Below, in pieces: positions 17,026 through 26,018 of a stretch of DNA of 64,000 nt (within the stretch, counting starts at the first letter, position 1; every line of letters starts with the position of its first letter). The notes beneath the pieces are model-generated. The model made no database searches and was not told where the DNA came from. It was given only the letters and a program-made list of their open reading frames with translations. The position numbers and the translations under genes are program-made. The stretch comes from [Mycobacterium] fortunisiensis (GTDB lineage Bacteria > Actinomycetota > Actinomycetes > Mycobacteriales > Mycobacteriaceae): assembly GCF_019050325.1 (NCBI RefSeq), contig NZ_VOMB01000023.1, positions 124,001-188,000 on the forward strand. Direction: 5' to 3'.

Positions 17026-17537
17026 CCCGCTACATCGCATTCTTGCGTGGCGTCAACGTCGGGGGCGTCAATCTCAAGATGGCCGAGGTGACCAAAGCGC
17101 TGGAGGCAGCCGGGTTCACCGCCGTCCGGACCATCCTGGCAAGTGGAAATGTGTTGCTGGACAGCACTTCCGATGCGGCAAAGGTCCGCACCACAGCCGA
17201 GCGGGCCCTGCGGGACACCTTCGGCTACGAAGCCTGGGTGCTGGTCTATGACCTGCCCACCCTGCACAAGATCTCCGCCGGATACCCGTTCGAGCGTGAG
17301 GTCGCCGACCACCACTCCTACGTCACGTTCGTCGGTGATGCCGACGTGCTCGACGAACTGGCCGCGCTGGCGCCGGGGCCCGCGGACCTGGTGGCACGCG
17401 GCGACGGCGTGCTCTATTGGCAGGTGCCCCGCGCCGCGACGCTGAGCAGTGCGATCGGCAAGACCATGGGCAAGAAGCGCTACAAATCCTCGATGACCAC
17501 CAGGAACCTGCGGACGCTGGAGAAGGTGCTGCGCTGA
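17022..17537 (+). CDS. DUF1697 protein
   Basis: A 171-residue protein with the DUF1697 signature at the N-terminus, YIAFLRGVNVGGVNLKMAEV, and the conserved ILASGNVLLDS segment. The fold is known for the family but no activity is established. GTG start, 4-bp overlap with the lipase gene, so translation is coupled. Confidence 0.88.
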   Translation: MTRYIAFLRGVNVGGVNLKMAEVTKALEAAGFTAVRTILASGNVLLDSTSDAAKVRTTAERALRDTFGYEAWVLVYDLPTLHKISAGYPFEREVADHHSYVTFVGDADVLDELAALAPGPADLVARGDGVLYWQVPRAATLSSAIGKTMGKKRYKSSMTTRNLRTLEKVLR

Positions 17538-17565
17538 TCCCGGCACAGCCGACCCCGGTACATTC

Positions 17566-18399
17566 GTGCGGGTGTCCTCCACACCGCGTACCAAGGTCGC
17601 TCTCACCGGGGTTTCCGAGACCGCACTGCTGACCCTGCAGGTCCGTGCGCACGAGGCGCGCCGCCCCGACGGTTTGATCGACGATCCCATGGCGGTGCAG
17701 TTGGTCGACTCGATCGATTTCGATTTCGGCAAGTTCGGCTACACCCGCCGCCAGGACATGGCCCTGCGCGCCCTGTTGTTCGACCGGATGACCGCCAACT
17801 ACCTGCGCGATCATCCGAAGGCCACGGTGGTGGCGCTGGCCGAGGGTTTGCAGACCAGCTTCTACCGGCTTGACGCCGCCGGCGTGGGCCATGAGTTCCG
17901 TTGGCTGACAGTTGATCTGGAGCCGATGATCGAGATCCGCAACAAGCTGCTGCCGAAGCCGGACCGGGTCACCCGGTGCGCCCAGTCGGCGCTGGACTTC
18001 AGCTGGATGGATCAGGTGCAGACCGAGGACGGTGTCTTCATCACCGCCGAGGGCCTCCTGATGTACCTGCAGCCCGACGAGGCGATGTCCCTGATCCGCG
18101 CCTGTGCGCAGCGTTTCCCGGGCGGGCAGCTGATGTTCGACCTGCCGCCGTCGTTCTTCGCCTTCCTGACCCGCCGCGGCATGCCGACCTCGACGCGCTA
18201 CCGGGTGCCGCCGATGCCGTTCACTTTGTCCCCCGGGCAGCTGGCCGATCTGGCGCACACCGTCCCCGGGGTGCGTACGGTGCGCGATCTGCCGATGCCG
18301 CCGGCCCGCGGCGTGGTGCTCAACGCCCTGCTACGGGCGCAGCACCTGCCGATCTTTGATCCGGTCCGTCCGGTGATGGCACTGCTGGAGTTCGGCTGA
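17566..18399 (+). CDS. Class I SAM methyltransferase, PF04072 type, paralogue
   Basis: A 277-residue paralogue of the protein at 15200: the same KATVVALAEGLQTSFYRLDAAG (motif I), ITAEGLLMYLQ and PPMPFTLSPGQ segments. Acceptor unknown. GTG at 17566 or in-frame GTG at 17572 may start it. It lies 28 bp after the DUF1697 gene and overlaps the monooxygenase 3' end by 80 bp tail to tail, an unusually long convergent overlap. Confidence 0.85.
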   Translation: MRVSSTPRTKVALTGVSETALLTLQVRAHEARRPDGLIDDPMAVQLVDSIDFDFGKFGYTRRQDMALRALLFDRMTANYLRDHPKATVVALAEGLQTSFYRLDAAGVGHEFRWLTVDLEPMIEIRNKLLPKPDRVTRCAQSALDFSWMDQVQTEDGVFITAEGLLMYLQPDEAMSLIRACAQRFPGGQLMFDLPPSFFAFLTRRGMPTSTRYRVPPMPFTLSPGQLADLAHTVPGVRTVRDLPMPPARGVVLNALLRAQHLPIFDPVRPVMALLEFG

Positions 18400-19894
18400 C
18401 GACGGCCTTGTCGACGGTGTCGCCGACGGCGTTGCCGAACCTCAGGTTGGGATCCACGACGGGGCCGCCGCGCAGCATCGCCGCGTCGTAGGTGTAGTTC
18501 ATCGACATCGCCCACGGCCCGCTCATGCCCTGGCGCGGCAGGTCGTCCGCAGAGCGCTGCACATATCCGGCGGAGAAGTCCAGCAGCGGAAGGGTTTCCA
18601 GCCCGGGTTCGGCGACCGGCCGCACCGTGTCGTAGCCGTGGGCCTCGAGGTGGCTCAACATCCGGCAGAAGTGCTCGCACAGCAGCCCGACCTTGAGTGT
18701 CCACGACGAGTTGGTGTAGCCGAAGGCGAAGACGAAGTTGGGCACTCCGGACAGCATCATCCCCTTGTAGGCCACCGTCTCGGACAGGTTCACCGGTTCC
18801 CCGTCCACGGTGAGCGTCATGCCGCCGAACAACTGGATGTTCAATCCGGTTGCGGTGACGATGATGTCGGCGTCGAGCTGGGCTCCGGAGACCAGCCGAA
18901 TGCCGGTCTCGGTGAACGTCGCGATGCGGTCGGTGACCACCGAGGCACTGCCGTCGCCGAGTACGGCGAAAAGATCGCCGTCGGGCACCGCGCACAGCCG
19001 CTGGTCCCACGGGTTGTAGCGCGGGCTGAAATGCTCGTCCACCGGGTACCCGGCGGGCAGCTTGCGGGCGTTGACCCACCGGATCAGGGCCCGGGCGGCC
19101 TTCGGATATTTCTGGCAGAACGTGTAGACACCGCGTTGTTTGAGGATGTTCTTGCGGCGGGCCAGCGCGTAGCCACGCTCGTCGCCGAGCAGTCGCCTGG
19201 CGGTGTTGGCGAAGGAATCCTTGGCCGGCACCGGCATCACGTAGGTCGGTGAGCGTTGCAGCATGGTGACGTGGGCGGCGGTGGGCGCCATCGCCGGGAC
19301 CAGCGTGACGGCGGTGGCCCCGCTGCCGATCACGACCACTCGCTTACCGGCGTAGTCCAGGTCTTCGGGCCACTGCTGGGGGTGCACAATGCGGCCGGTG
19401 AACTTGTCGGCGCCGTCGAAGTGCGGGGTGTAGCCCTGGTCGTAGCGGTAGTAGCCGCCCCCACAGAACAGCCAACTCGCCGAAATCTGGATCAGCTCAG
19501 GGTCCGTTCCCGCGGCACCGGTCCGCTCGATGTCCACGGTCCAGCGCCCCGCGGCCGAGTCCCACGCCGCGCCCAGCACTTTGTGGTGAAACCGGATGTG
19601 GCGGTCGATGCGGTTCTCGGCGACGGTCTCCCGCAGGTAGGCCAGGATCTTGTCGGCCGTTGCGATGGCATGGTCGTCGCGCCACGGCTTGAACTCGTAG
19701 CCGAAGGTGTGCAGGTCGGAATCCGATCGGATCCCCGGATAGCGAAACAGGTCCCAGGTGCCACCGGTGGCCCCGCGCGCCTCCAGGATCGCGTAGCTGC
19801 GGCCGGGGTGTTCGCGCTGCAGGTAGTACGCGGCGCCGATGCCGGAGATGCCGGCCCCGACGATCAGGACGTCGACGTGTTCGGTATCACTCAT
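18320..19894 (-). CDS. Flavin-containing (Baeyer-Villiger type) monooxygenase, EthA-like
   Basis: A 524-residue FAD/NADPH monooxygenase. The FAD motif GAGISG is at residues 13-18, the Baeyer-Villiger fingerprint FTGRIVHPQQWPE near 175, and the NADPH motif GSGATA near 195. The C-terminal SGPWAMSMNYTYDAAMLRGGP resembles the EthA group, which oxidises ketones and activates ethionamide. The ATG at 19894 excludes a 14-residue extension. The last codons (rich in Pro/Ala) overlap the convergent methyltransferase gene. Divergent from a PucR regulator, its likely controller. Confidence 0.9.
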   Translation of the reverse strand: MSDTEHVDVLIVGAGISGIGAAYYLQREHPGRSYAILEARGATGGTWDLFRYPGIRSDSDLHTFGYEFKPWRDDHAIATADKILAYLRETVAENRIDRHIRFHHKVLGAAWDSAAGRWTVDIERTGAAGTDPELIQISASWLFCGGGYYRYDQGYTPHFDGADKFTGRIVHPQQWPEDLDYAGKRVVVIGSGATAVTLVPAMAPTAAHVTMLQRSPTYVMPVPAKDSFANTARRLLGDERGYALARRKNILKQRGVYTFCQKYPKAARALIRWVNARKLPAGYPVDEHFSPRYNPWDQRLCAVPDGDLFAVLGDGSASVVTDRIATFTETGIRLVSGAQLDADIIVTATGLNIQLFGGMTLTVDGEPVNLSETVAYKGMMLSGVPNFVFAFGYTNSSWTLKVGLLCEHFCRMLSHLEAHGYDTVRPVAEPGLETLPLLDFSAGYVQRSADDLPRQGMSGPWAMSMNYTYDAAMLRGGPVVDPNLRFGNAVGDTVDKAVVSRTPAVPSPDGPDQRSAGAAPVAGR

Positions 19895-19959
19895 GCCACG
19901 ATGGTCGCCCGGCCCGGCCATCGAGCCCAAGGTCAAAACACACCAATTTTTCTGGAAAC

Positions 19960-19976
19960 TGGTGCACTATGCACCA
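19960..19976. promoter_or_regulatory. Operator-like palindrome between monooxygenase and pucR genes
   Basis: TGGTGCA-CTA-TGCACCA, perfect 7-bp arms, central to the 100-bp divergent gap: 18 bp before the regulator start and 66 bp before the monooxygenase start. A likely site for the adjacent regulator. Confidence 0.6.
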
Positions 19977-19994
19977 TGCCGTTACGGTGGACCG

Positions 19995-21245
19995 ATGACC
20001 GGGACAGCTCCGTCGCCGCGGGTGAAAGACCTGATCCGGCGGTGCGCGCAGGTGGTGGTCAATGCCCGGCCGGAATGGCTGGACGAACTCGATCACGCGG
20101 TGCTGGCCGCGAGCCCGTCGATCGCCGCCGATCCCGAACTCGCGGCCGCGGTCAGCCGCAGCAACCGGGCCAACCTGTTCTTCTGGGGCGCGGCCAACAT
20201 CCGCGATCCCGGCGCGCCGGTCCCGCCGAACACCGGGCCGGAGCCGTTGACCATCGCGCGGGAGTTGGTGCGCCGCGGCATCGACGCCTTCGCGCTCGAC
20301 GCCTACCGGGTGGGCGAGGGCGTGGCCTGGCGGCGGCTGTTGGAGATCGCCTTCGAAGTGAGCTCAGACCCGGCCGAGCTGCACGAGTTGCTGGACGTGT
20401 GCTCGCGGTCCATCAGTGCTTTCGTCGACGCCACCCTGGCCGGGATCGCCGCCCAGATCGACCTGGAGCGCGACGAGCTCACCCGCGGCACCCATGCCGA
20501 GCGGCGCGAGACCGTTGCGCTGCTGCTCGACGGTGCCCCGATTCCCCGGCAGCGCGCCGAAGCGCGGTTGGGCTACGCCCTCACCGGGCTGCACACCGCG
20601 GCGGTGATCTGGAGCGAGGAGCCCGACGCCGACCTGTCCGGGCTGGACCGGGCCGCCGAGGCGTTCGGCCGGGCCTGCCACGACCCGCGTCCGCTGAGTG
20701 TGGTGGCCGGCAGCGGGACGCGCTGGGTGTGGGCCGCGGGAGCTGCCGACGCCCTCGCTGCCCTGGCCGCCCCCGCCCGGGAATGGCGCGGGGTGCGGAT
20801 CGCCGTCGGGCCGGCCGCCGACGGACTCGATGGTTTCCGGCGCAGTCATTTCGACGCCATCACCACCCAGCAGATGATGGCCCGGCTGCACTCGGCACAG
20901 CAGATCGGAAGGTTCGCCGACATCGAGCTGGTCGCGTTGATCACCGCCGAACCCGATCGCGCCGCCGAGTTCGTCAGCCGCCAACTCGGCGCACTAGAGT
21001 TCGCCGACGACGAATTGCTGGAAACGGTAAGGGTATTCGTCAACGAGCAGTGCAACGCCTCACGCGCTGCGGCCCGGCTGTACCTGCATCGCAACACGCT
21101 GCTGCGCCGGCTGGCCCGCGCCGACGAGCTCCTACCGCGCCCGCTCGCCGACAACAGTGTGGCGGTGGCCGTCGCACTGGACGTGTTGCGCTGGCACGGC
21201 ACCCGGCCCGCAGCGCCGGATCAGTCGAACGCGGCGTCCAGATAG
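19995..21245 (+). CDS. PucR-family transcriptional regulator
   Basis: A 416-residue regulator with an N-terminal helical sensor region, a central GGDEF-like region of the PucR/CdaR kind, and a C-terminal helix-turn-helix (NEQCNASRAAARLYLHRNTLLRRLARADELL, about 365-395). The ATG at 19995 avoids a long extension that would be antisense to the monooxygenase gene. Divergent orientation and a shared palindrome suggest it controls the monooxygenase. Overlaps the GntR gene by 25 bp, tail to tail. Confidence 0.85.
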   Translation: MTGTAPSPRVKDLIRRCAQVVVNARPEWLDELDHAVLAASPSIAADPELAAAVSRSNRANLFFWGAANIRDPGAPVPPNTGPEPLTIARELVRRGIDAFALDAYRVGEGVAWRRLLEIAFEVSSDPAELHELLDVCSRSISAFVDATLAGIAAQIDLERDELTRGTHAERRETVALLLDGAPIPRQRAEARLGYALTGLHTAAVIWSEEPDADLSGLDRAAEAFGRACHDPRPLSVVAGSGTRWVWAAGAADALAALAAPAREWRGVRIAVGPAADGLDGFRRSHFDAITTQQMMARLHSAQQIGRFADIELVALITAEPDRAAEFVSRQLGALEFADDELLETVRVFVNEQCNASRAAARLYLHRNTLLRRLARADELLPRPLADNSVAVAVALDVLRWHGTRPAAPDQSNAASR

Positions 21246-21586
21246 CGCAGCGCGTCGGCCTTGCCGATGCCCAGCGCGCGGGCGGCCTCGGCGAACGCAT
21301 GCGCGGCCGCGGCCATCGCGGCATCGGCCGGATCTGCCCGCGCCACGAACGTGCCGTAGCGGCCCCGGGTCTCCAGCACTCCGGCCGATTCCAGCTCGCG
21401 GTAGGCCCTGGCGACGGTGTTCACCGCCAGCCCGACCTTTCCGGCGAGCTCCCGCACCGTGGGCAGCCGGGTGCCCGGCGACAACCGCCCCTGCCGGATG
21501 CCATCGATGATCTGAATCCTGAGCTGGTCGAACAACGGCTTCTCCGCGCTCGAATCAACCAGCACCCAATCCGCCAACTCGGCCAC
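21221..21586 (-). CDS. GntR-family regulator, YtrA-type (Rv1152-like)
   Basis: A 121-residue GntR protein with the winged helix (PLFDQLRIQIIDGIRQGRL..GTRLPTVRELAG...NTVARAYRELESAGVLETRGRYGTFV) and only a short C-terminal helical dimerisation tail, the YtrA arrangement. GTG at 21586 gives exactly the Rv1152 length. It is divergent from the sirtuin gene, with 36 bp between the starts. Confidence 0.88.
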   Translation of the reverse strand: MAELADWVLVDSSAEKPLFDQLRIQIIDGIRQGRLSPGTRLPTVRELAGKVGLAVNTVARAYRELESAGVLETRGRYGTFVARADPADAAMAAAAHAFAEAARALGIGKADALRYLDAAFD

Positions 21587-21622
21587 GTGCTCAGTATCAC
21601 CCAAACCGACTAGGTTGGTGAG

Positions 21623-22336
21623 GTGCAAGTGACTGTCCTGTCCGGCGCCGGGATCTCGGCGGAAAGCGGTGTCCCCACGTTCCGTGACGTCGAGACCGGC
21701 CTGTGGGCGAAGGTGGACCCCTACGAGATCTCCAGTGTCGACGGCTGGCATCGGCACCCCGAGAAGGTGTGGGCCTGGTATCTGTGGCGGCATTACATGA
21801 TGGCCCGGGTGGAACCCAATGCCGGGCATCAGGCCGTGGCGGCCTGGCAGGATTTCGCCGACGTGCACGTCATCACCCAGAACGTCGATGACCTGCACGA
21901 GCGCGCCGGCAGCACCAATGTCTACCACCTGCACGGCAACCTGTTCGAGTTCCGTTGCGATGCTTGCGGTTCCAGGTTCGAAGGGGACCTGCCGGCGATG
22001 CCCGAACCGGTGGAGACCATCGAACCCCCGGTGTGCCCGTGCGGCGGGCTGATCCGGCCGAGCGTGGTCTGGTTCGGCGAATCGCTGCCCGACGACGCGT
22101 GGCAACGGTCGGTGCAGGCCGTCGCGGCCGCGGACGTGGTGATCGTGGTGGGCACCAGTTCGATCGTGTATCCCGCCGCCGGCCTCCCCGAGGCCGCGCT
22201 GGCCGCGGGCACCGTCGTCATCGAGGTCAATCCCGAACGCACCCCGCTGTCCGACAGCGCGACGGTGTCGCTTCGCGAAACCGCGGGCAGTTCCCTGCCC
22301 GGCCTGCTGCAGCGGTTGCCCGCGCTGCTCGGCTAA
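21623..22336 (+). CDS. NAD-dependent protein deacylase, class III sirtuin (Rv1151c-like)
   Basis: A 237-residue sirtuin that removes acyl groups from lysines using NAD+. GAGIS at 8-12, TQNVD at 85-89, catalytic His104 in YHLHG, and zinc ligands Cys112/Cys115 and Cys138/Cys140 are all visible. Tyr53 and Arg56 (YLWR) form the YxxR pair of class III sirtuins (SIRT5/CobB), which bind succinyl and malonyl groups, so desuccinylation is expected besides deacetylation. GTG start at 21623. Its stop overlaps the convergent methyltransferase by 4 bp. Confidence 0.93.
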   Translation: MQVTVLSGAGISAESGVPTFRDVETGLWAKVDPYEISSVDGWHRHPEKVWAWYLWRHYMMARVEPNAGHQAVAAWQDFADVHVITQNVDDLHERAGSTNVYHLHGNLFEFRCDACGSRFEGDLPAMPEPVETIEPPVCPCGGLIRPSVVWFGESLPDDAWQRSVQAVAAADVVIVVGTSSIVYPAAGLPEAALAAGTVVIEVNPERTPLSDSATVSLRETAGSSLPGLLQRLPALLG

Positions 22337-22968
22337 GCGGGCCGCAGCGCACGCCCGATCGCGAACTCCGTCACCGGCAGCGGCACCCAGGCCGGCATGG
22401 CCAGTTCACGCCGGTTCTCGGCAACCTGGAATCCACTGTCGACGATGGCCTGCTCGGTGTGCCGGTGGGTGTGGCAGTTGCCGAACAACCGCGGCCAGAC
22501 GGTGGCATCGGCCACGCGTTGCATCCGGGCCCGCCAACCGTTTCCGGCGACATGCTCCAGGTACCTCAGCTCCCCGCCCGGGCGCAACAGCGAAAACAGC
22601 TGGCGCAGAACCGTATCGGGCTCCTCGATGGAACACAGCACCAGCGAGCAGACCACCGCGTCGAAAGGGTCGGCGCTGCTGAACGTCTCGGCGGTGTCGC
22701 TGCTGACCGTCACCGGCACCGGGGCCTGGGTGGCGGCGCTGCGGGCCACTTCGACAAGGTGACGCTCCGGTTCGACGGCGGTCACCTGGGTCACCGTCGA
22801 CGGGTAGAACGCGAAGTTCGTCCCGGTGCCGGCACCGATCTCCAGGACCCGCCCACTGAGCCCGGCGAGGTTCTCGGCCCGCAACCGGCGCAGCGCGGGC
22901 GGTTCCGAGGTCGACAGGGTCTTCCAGATTCGGGCGAAGAACGGGTTGTCCACGATTCTGTCGGTCAC
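22333..22968 (-). CDS. SAM-dependent methyltransferase (Rv1147-like)
   Basis: A 211-residue class I methyltransferase with motif I VLEIGAGTGTNFAFYP (about 41-56), acidic ribose contact VTAVEPERHL, and post-motif AVVCSLVLCSIEEP. Resembles PmtA/UbiE-type phospholipid or small-molecule methyltransferases. GTG at 22968 overlaps the TetR stop as GTGA, so it is the third gene of an mmpL13-tetR-methyltransferase operon. Confidence 0.87.
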   Translation of the reverse strand: MTDRIVDNPFFARIWKTLSTSEPPALRRLRAENLAGLSGRVLEIGAGTGTNFAFYPSTVTQVTAVEPERHLVEVARSAATQAPVPVTVSSDTAETFSSADPFDAVVCSLVLCSIEEPDTVLRQLFSLLRPGGELRYLEHVAGNGWRARMQRVADATVWPRLFGNCHTHRHTEQAIVDSGFQVAENRRELAMPAWVPLPVTEFAIGRALRPA

Positions 22969-23675
22969 TGGTCCTGCCCTCCACTCACATTCTCGCCGGC
23001 GAGACCTTTGAGCCGGGCGATGGCCTCCAGCGGTTCCAGATCGGTTCCGATGATTCCCGCGACGATCTGTCCGGTGCACACCGCCCGCAGCACACGGTCG
23101 GTGAACTTCTCGACGTCGCCCCACGGCAGATACGGTTTGGAGATCAAGATGGCGGCCACCCCGTGCGCGGCGGTCCACAGCTCCAACGCCATCATCGTGG
23201 CGTCTCCGGCCGGGTAGACCCCCTCGGCGATCAGGGTCTCCACGGCCGCGCGCATGTGCTGGAACGCCGAGCTGTTGAGCGTGGTGTCGACGTCGCTGCC
23301 GGGCCTGCCCTCACCCATGGTCGCCAGCCGGTACAACTCGGGCGTGCGCCTGGCGAAGTTCACGTAGGCGTGGCCCTGGGCGCGCAGCACCTCGATGGTC
23401 TGGGCGCCGTGCTGCCGGCCGGCTCGCTGCATCTCCTCGTCGAGCTTCTCGAAGTACCGCGAACACACCGCGTCCAGCAGTGCGTCCTTGTCGGCGAAGT
23501 GCAGATAGATCGACGGCGGCGTGACCCCGACCCGCTGGGCCACCGACCGGATCGACACCGCCTTGGCATGTCCGGTTTCCAGCAGCAATTCCGTTGTGGC
23601 ATCCAGGATCTGGTCACGCAGCAGCTCACCGGACCCGCGCGGGGCCCGGCGCCGCTTGCGTGGTTGGATCGCCAC
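22965..23675 (-). CDS. TetR-family regulator of the mmpL13 operon
   Basis: A 236-residue TetR protein. The HTH is VSIRSVAQRVGVTPPSIYLHFADKDALLDAV at about 40-70, and the C-terminal domain resembles TetR_C_33/WHG types. The N-terminus is very basic (MAIQPRKRRRAPRG). It lies 1 bp after mmpL13 and overlaps the next gene, so it probably represses its own operon through the palindrome upstream of mmpL13. Confidence 0.88.
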   Translation of the reverse strand: MAIQPRKRRRAPRGSGELLRDQILDATTELLLETGHAKAVSIRSVAQRVGVTPPSIYLHFADKDALLDAVCSRYFEKLDEEMQRAGRQHGAQTIEVLRAQGHAYVNFARRTPELYRLATMGEGRPGSDVDTTLNSSAFQHMRAAVETLIAEGVYPAGDATMMALELWTAAHGVAAILISKPYLPWGDVEKFTDRVLRAVCTGQIVAGIIGTDLEPLEAIARLKGLAGENVSGGQDQ

Positions 23676-23676
23676 G

Positions 23677-25992
23677 TTACTGGGCGTCCGTCATCGATGC
23701 CACCTCCCGTTGCGGGCCGGCCGGCGGCGCGGGCAACTCGGCTGATTCGCTGATCCCGAACCGCTCGTGCAGCCGGGCCAGCGGCGCCGGGGCCCACCAG
23801 TTCCACTGCCCCATCAGATGCATGAACGACGGCACCAGCAGCATGCGCACCAGGGTGGCGTCGACCAGCACCGCCACGGTCAGCCCGAGGCCGAACATCC
23901 GCATGAATGCCACCTGCGCGGCGATCAGCGCGGCGAACGAGATCGACATCAGCAGTGCGGCGGCGGTCACCACGCGGCCGGTGCGGGCCAGGCCGAGGGC
24001 CACGCTCTCGTCATTGCGGACGCGAGGAGCAAGATGGCCGGAGCGTTCCCGCGGCGACATCTCGGTGTCGGCACCGGACTGCAACCAGTACTCGCGGATC
24101 CGCGACACCAGGAACACCTCGTAGTCCATCGACAGACCGAAGGCGATGCAGAACAACAACACCGGCAGATTGGCCACCAGCGTGCCCGTCGATGTGGTGC
24201 CCAGCGCGCCGAGGTGGCCGTCCTGGAAGATCCACACCAGCGCGCCGAACGCCGCCGACAGCGACAACACGTTGAGCACCAACGCTTTCAACGGGAGTAC
24301 CACGCTGCCGGTGAGCAGGAACAGCAGCACGAACGTGATGGCCGCGATGATGCCCAGCACCATCGGCAGTCGGGCGGTGATCGCGTGTGAGCTGTCCCGG
24401 TTGACCTGGGCGACGCCAGTGAACTGCACTTCGGCCGGTGCGGCCACCGCGTGCAGTGCGTCGAGTTGGGCCTCCGAGGCGTCGCTGAACAGCGGCACGT
24501 GGCTGCCGACGGTCAGATACGCGCTGCCGTCGGCGATCCCGGTGCCCAAGGTCGGCGGGCCCACCCGGTTCCCGTCGACGAAGGTGCCCCCGGGCGCGGA
24601 CACCGAGACCTCGCTGTCGGCGCGCGACAGATCTGCCGCGTAGCGGTTGATCTCCGCGGGACGCAGTCCGGCCACATCCGGGAGCACGACGGTGACCGCG
24701 GTCGAGGAGTCGACGGCGAAATCGGTACGCAGTTCGTCCCCGAGTTGGCGGGCCGAGGCCGACGACGGCAGCACCCGGTCGTCCGGGAAGCCCCACTTGA
24801 TACCGAGGAAGGGGGCGCCCAGCATCAGCAGCAGGGCCACGATCGCGAGCCCGATCGGAATCGAACGACGCATGACACGTTTGGTCATCCGGTACCAGAA
24901 GCTCTGCTCGACGGGCGTGGGCACGGGCTCGGGCCGGCCCAGGATCCGGCGGATGAACCGCCGCACGTCATAGGAATCCAGCCGGTCCCCCAGCAGCGCG
25001 ATGGCGGCCGGGGCCACCACGATGGCCGCGAGCGCCGCCAGGGCCACCACCGCGATACCGGCGTAGGCGAACGACTTGAGGAAGTACATCGGGAACAGCA
25101 CCATCGCCACCATCGACAGCGCCACCGTCATCGCCGAGAACAACACGGTGCGCCCGGCGGTGGCCATGGTGCGCATCAGGGCCCGGTCGGGGTCGGCGCC
25201 GTCGGCGAGTTCGTCGCGGTAGCGACTGACGATCAACAGGGTGTAGTCGATCGCCAGGGCCAGCCCCATCGCGACGGTGAGGTTGAGCGCGAAGATCGAC
25301 ACGTCGGTGACCATCGTGAACCCGCGCAGCACGGCCAGCGATCCCAGGATCGCGAAGCCGCCCACTGCGAGCGGCAATGCCGCCGCGAGCAGTCCACCGA
25401 ACACCCACACCAGCACCACGAAACTCAGCGGGATCGCGATGGACTCCATCATCAGCAGGTCTTTTTCGCTCTGCCCGTTGACCTGGACATAGATCATCGC
25501 CTCGCCGCCGGCCCGCACGGTCACCCCGTCGCGGTCGTGGACCAGCTGCCCGGCGAGTTCCTTGGCGTGCTTCTGCGCACCGCTCTCGCCGCCGGTGATG
25601 CCGGCCAGGATGAGCCCGGTCTTGCCGTCGCGGCTGATCAGGGCGGTCGCCGCGGGTGCGGGCACGGTCCAGGCCGAGCTGACCTCGGTGACATACGGCG
25701 AAGCCTTCAGCTGGGAGGCGATGTCGGTGCCCGCAGCCCTGGCCGCGGCACTGCCGGTGCCGTCGGCCTCGTCGGTGACACTGATGACCAGCTGCATGTC
25801 GCCGCGGGAGAACTTGTCCGCCAGCAGGGCGGTGGCCTGCGCCGATTCCGAGGTGGGGTCTTGGAATCCGCCGGCCGACAGGCTCTTGGCCACCGGGACT
25901 CCGAAGATTCCCGCGGCGACCATCACCAGCGCGGCGACGGCGAGGACCCGCCGGGGTGCGGCGATGGCCAGACGGGCGATTCTCTGCAGCAC
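23677..25992 (-). CDS. mmpL13: MmpL13-type RND lipid transporter, intact
   Basis: A 771-residue MmpL/RND protein: an N-terminal helix, a porter domain, a five-helix block, a cytoplasmic loop near 375, a second porter domain and a final helix block ending in LLVPSFMHLMGQWNWWAP. The LALAIDYTLLIVSRYRDE and FGLSMDYEVFLVSRIREYW segments carry the proton-relay Asp-Tyr pairs of MmpLs. GTG at 25992 has a good GGAAGGACAC ribosome site; an upstream in-frame start would add 36 poor residues. In M. tuberculosis this locus is split into mmpL13a/mmpL13b; here one reading frame spans both halves. No mmpS partner is adjacent. Confidence 0.9.
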   Translation of the reverse strand: MLQRIARLAIAAPRRVLAVAALVMVAAGIFGVPVAKSLSAGGFQDPTSESAQATALLADKFSRGDMQLVISVTDEADGTGSAAARAAGTDIASQLKASPYVTEVSSAWTVPAPAATALISRDGKTGLILAGITGGESGAQKHAKELAGQLVHDRDGVTVRAGGEAMIYVQVNGQSEKDLLMMESIAIPLSFVVLVWVFGGLLAAALPLAVGGFAILGSLAVLRGFTMVTDVSIFALNLTVAMGLALAIDYTLLIVSRYRDELADGADPDRALMRTMATAGRTVLFSAMTVALSMVAMVLFPMYFLKSFAYAGIAVVALAALAAIVVAPAAIALLGDRLDSYDVRRFIRRILGRPEPVPTPVEQSFWYRMTKRVMRRSIPIGLAIVALLLMLGAPFLGIKWGFPDDRVLPSSASARQLGDELRTDFAVDSSTAVTVVLPDVAGLRPAEINRYAADLSRADSEVSVSAPGGTFVDGNRVGPPTLGTGIADGSAYLTVGSHVPLFSDASEAQLDALHAVAAPAEVQFTGVAQVNRDSSHAITARLPMVLGIIAAITFVLLFLLTGSVVLPLKALVLNVLSLSAAFGALVWIFQDGHLGALGTTSTGTLVANLPVLLFCIAFGLSMDYEVFLVSRIREYWLQSGADTEMSPRERSGHLAPRVRNDESVALGLARTGRVVTAAALLMSISFAALIAAQVAFMRMFGLGLTVAVLVDATLVRMLLVPSFMHLMGQWNWWAPAPLARLHERFGISESAELPAPPAGPQREVASMTDAQ

Positions 25993-26018
25993 GTGAGTGT
26001 CCTTCCGGATGAGTATCG

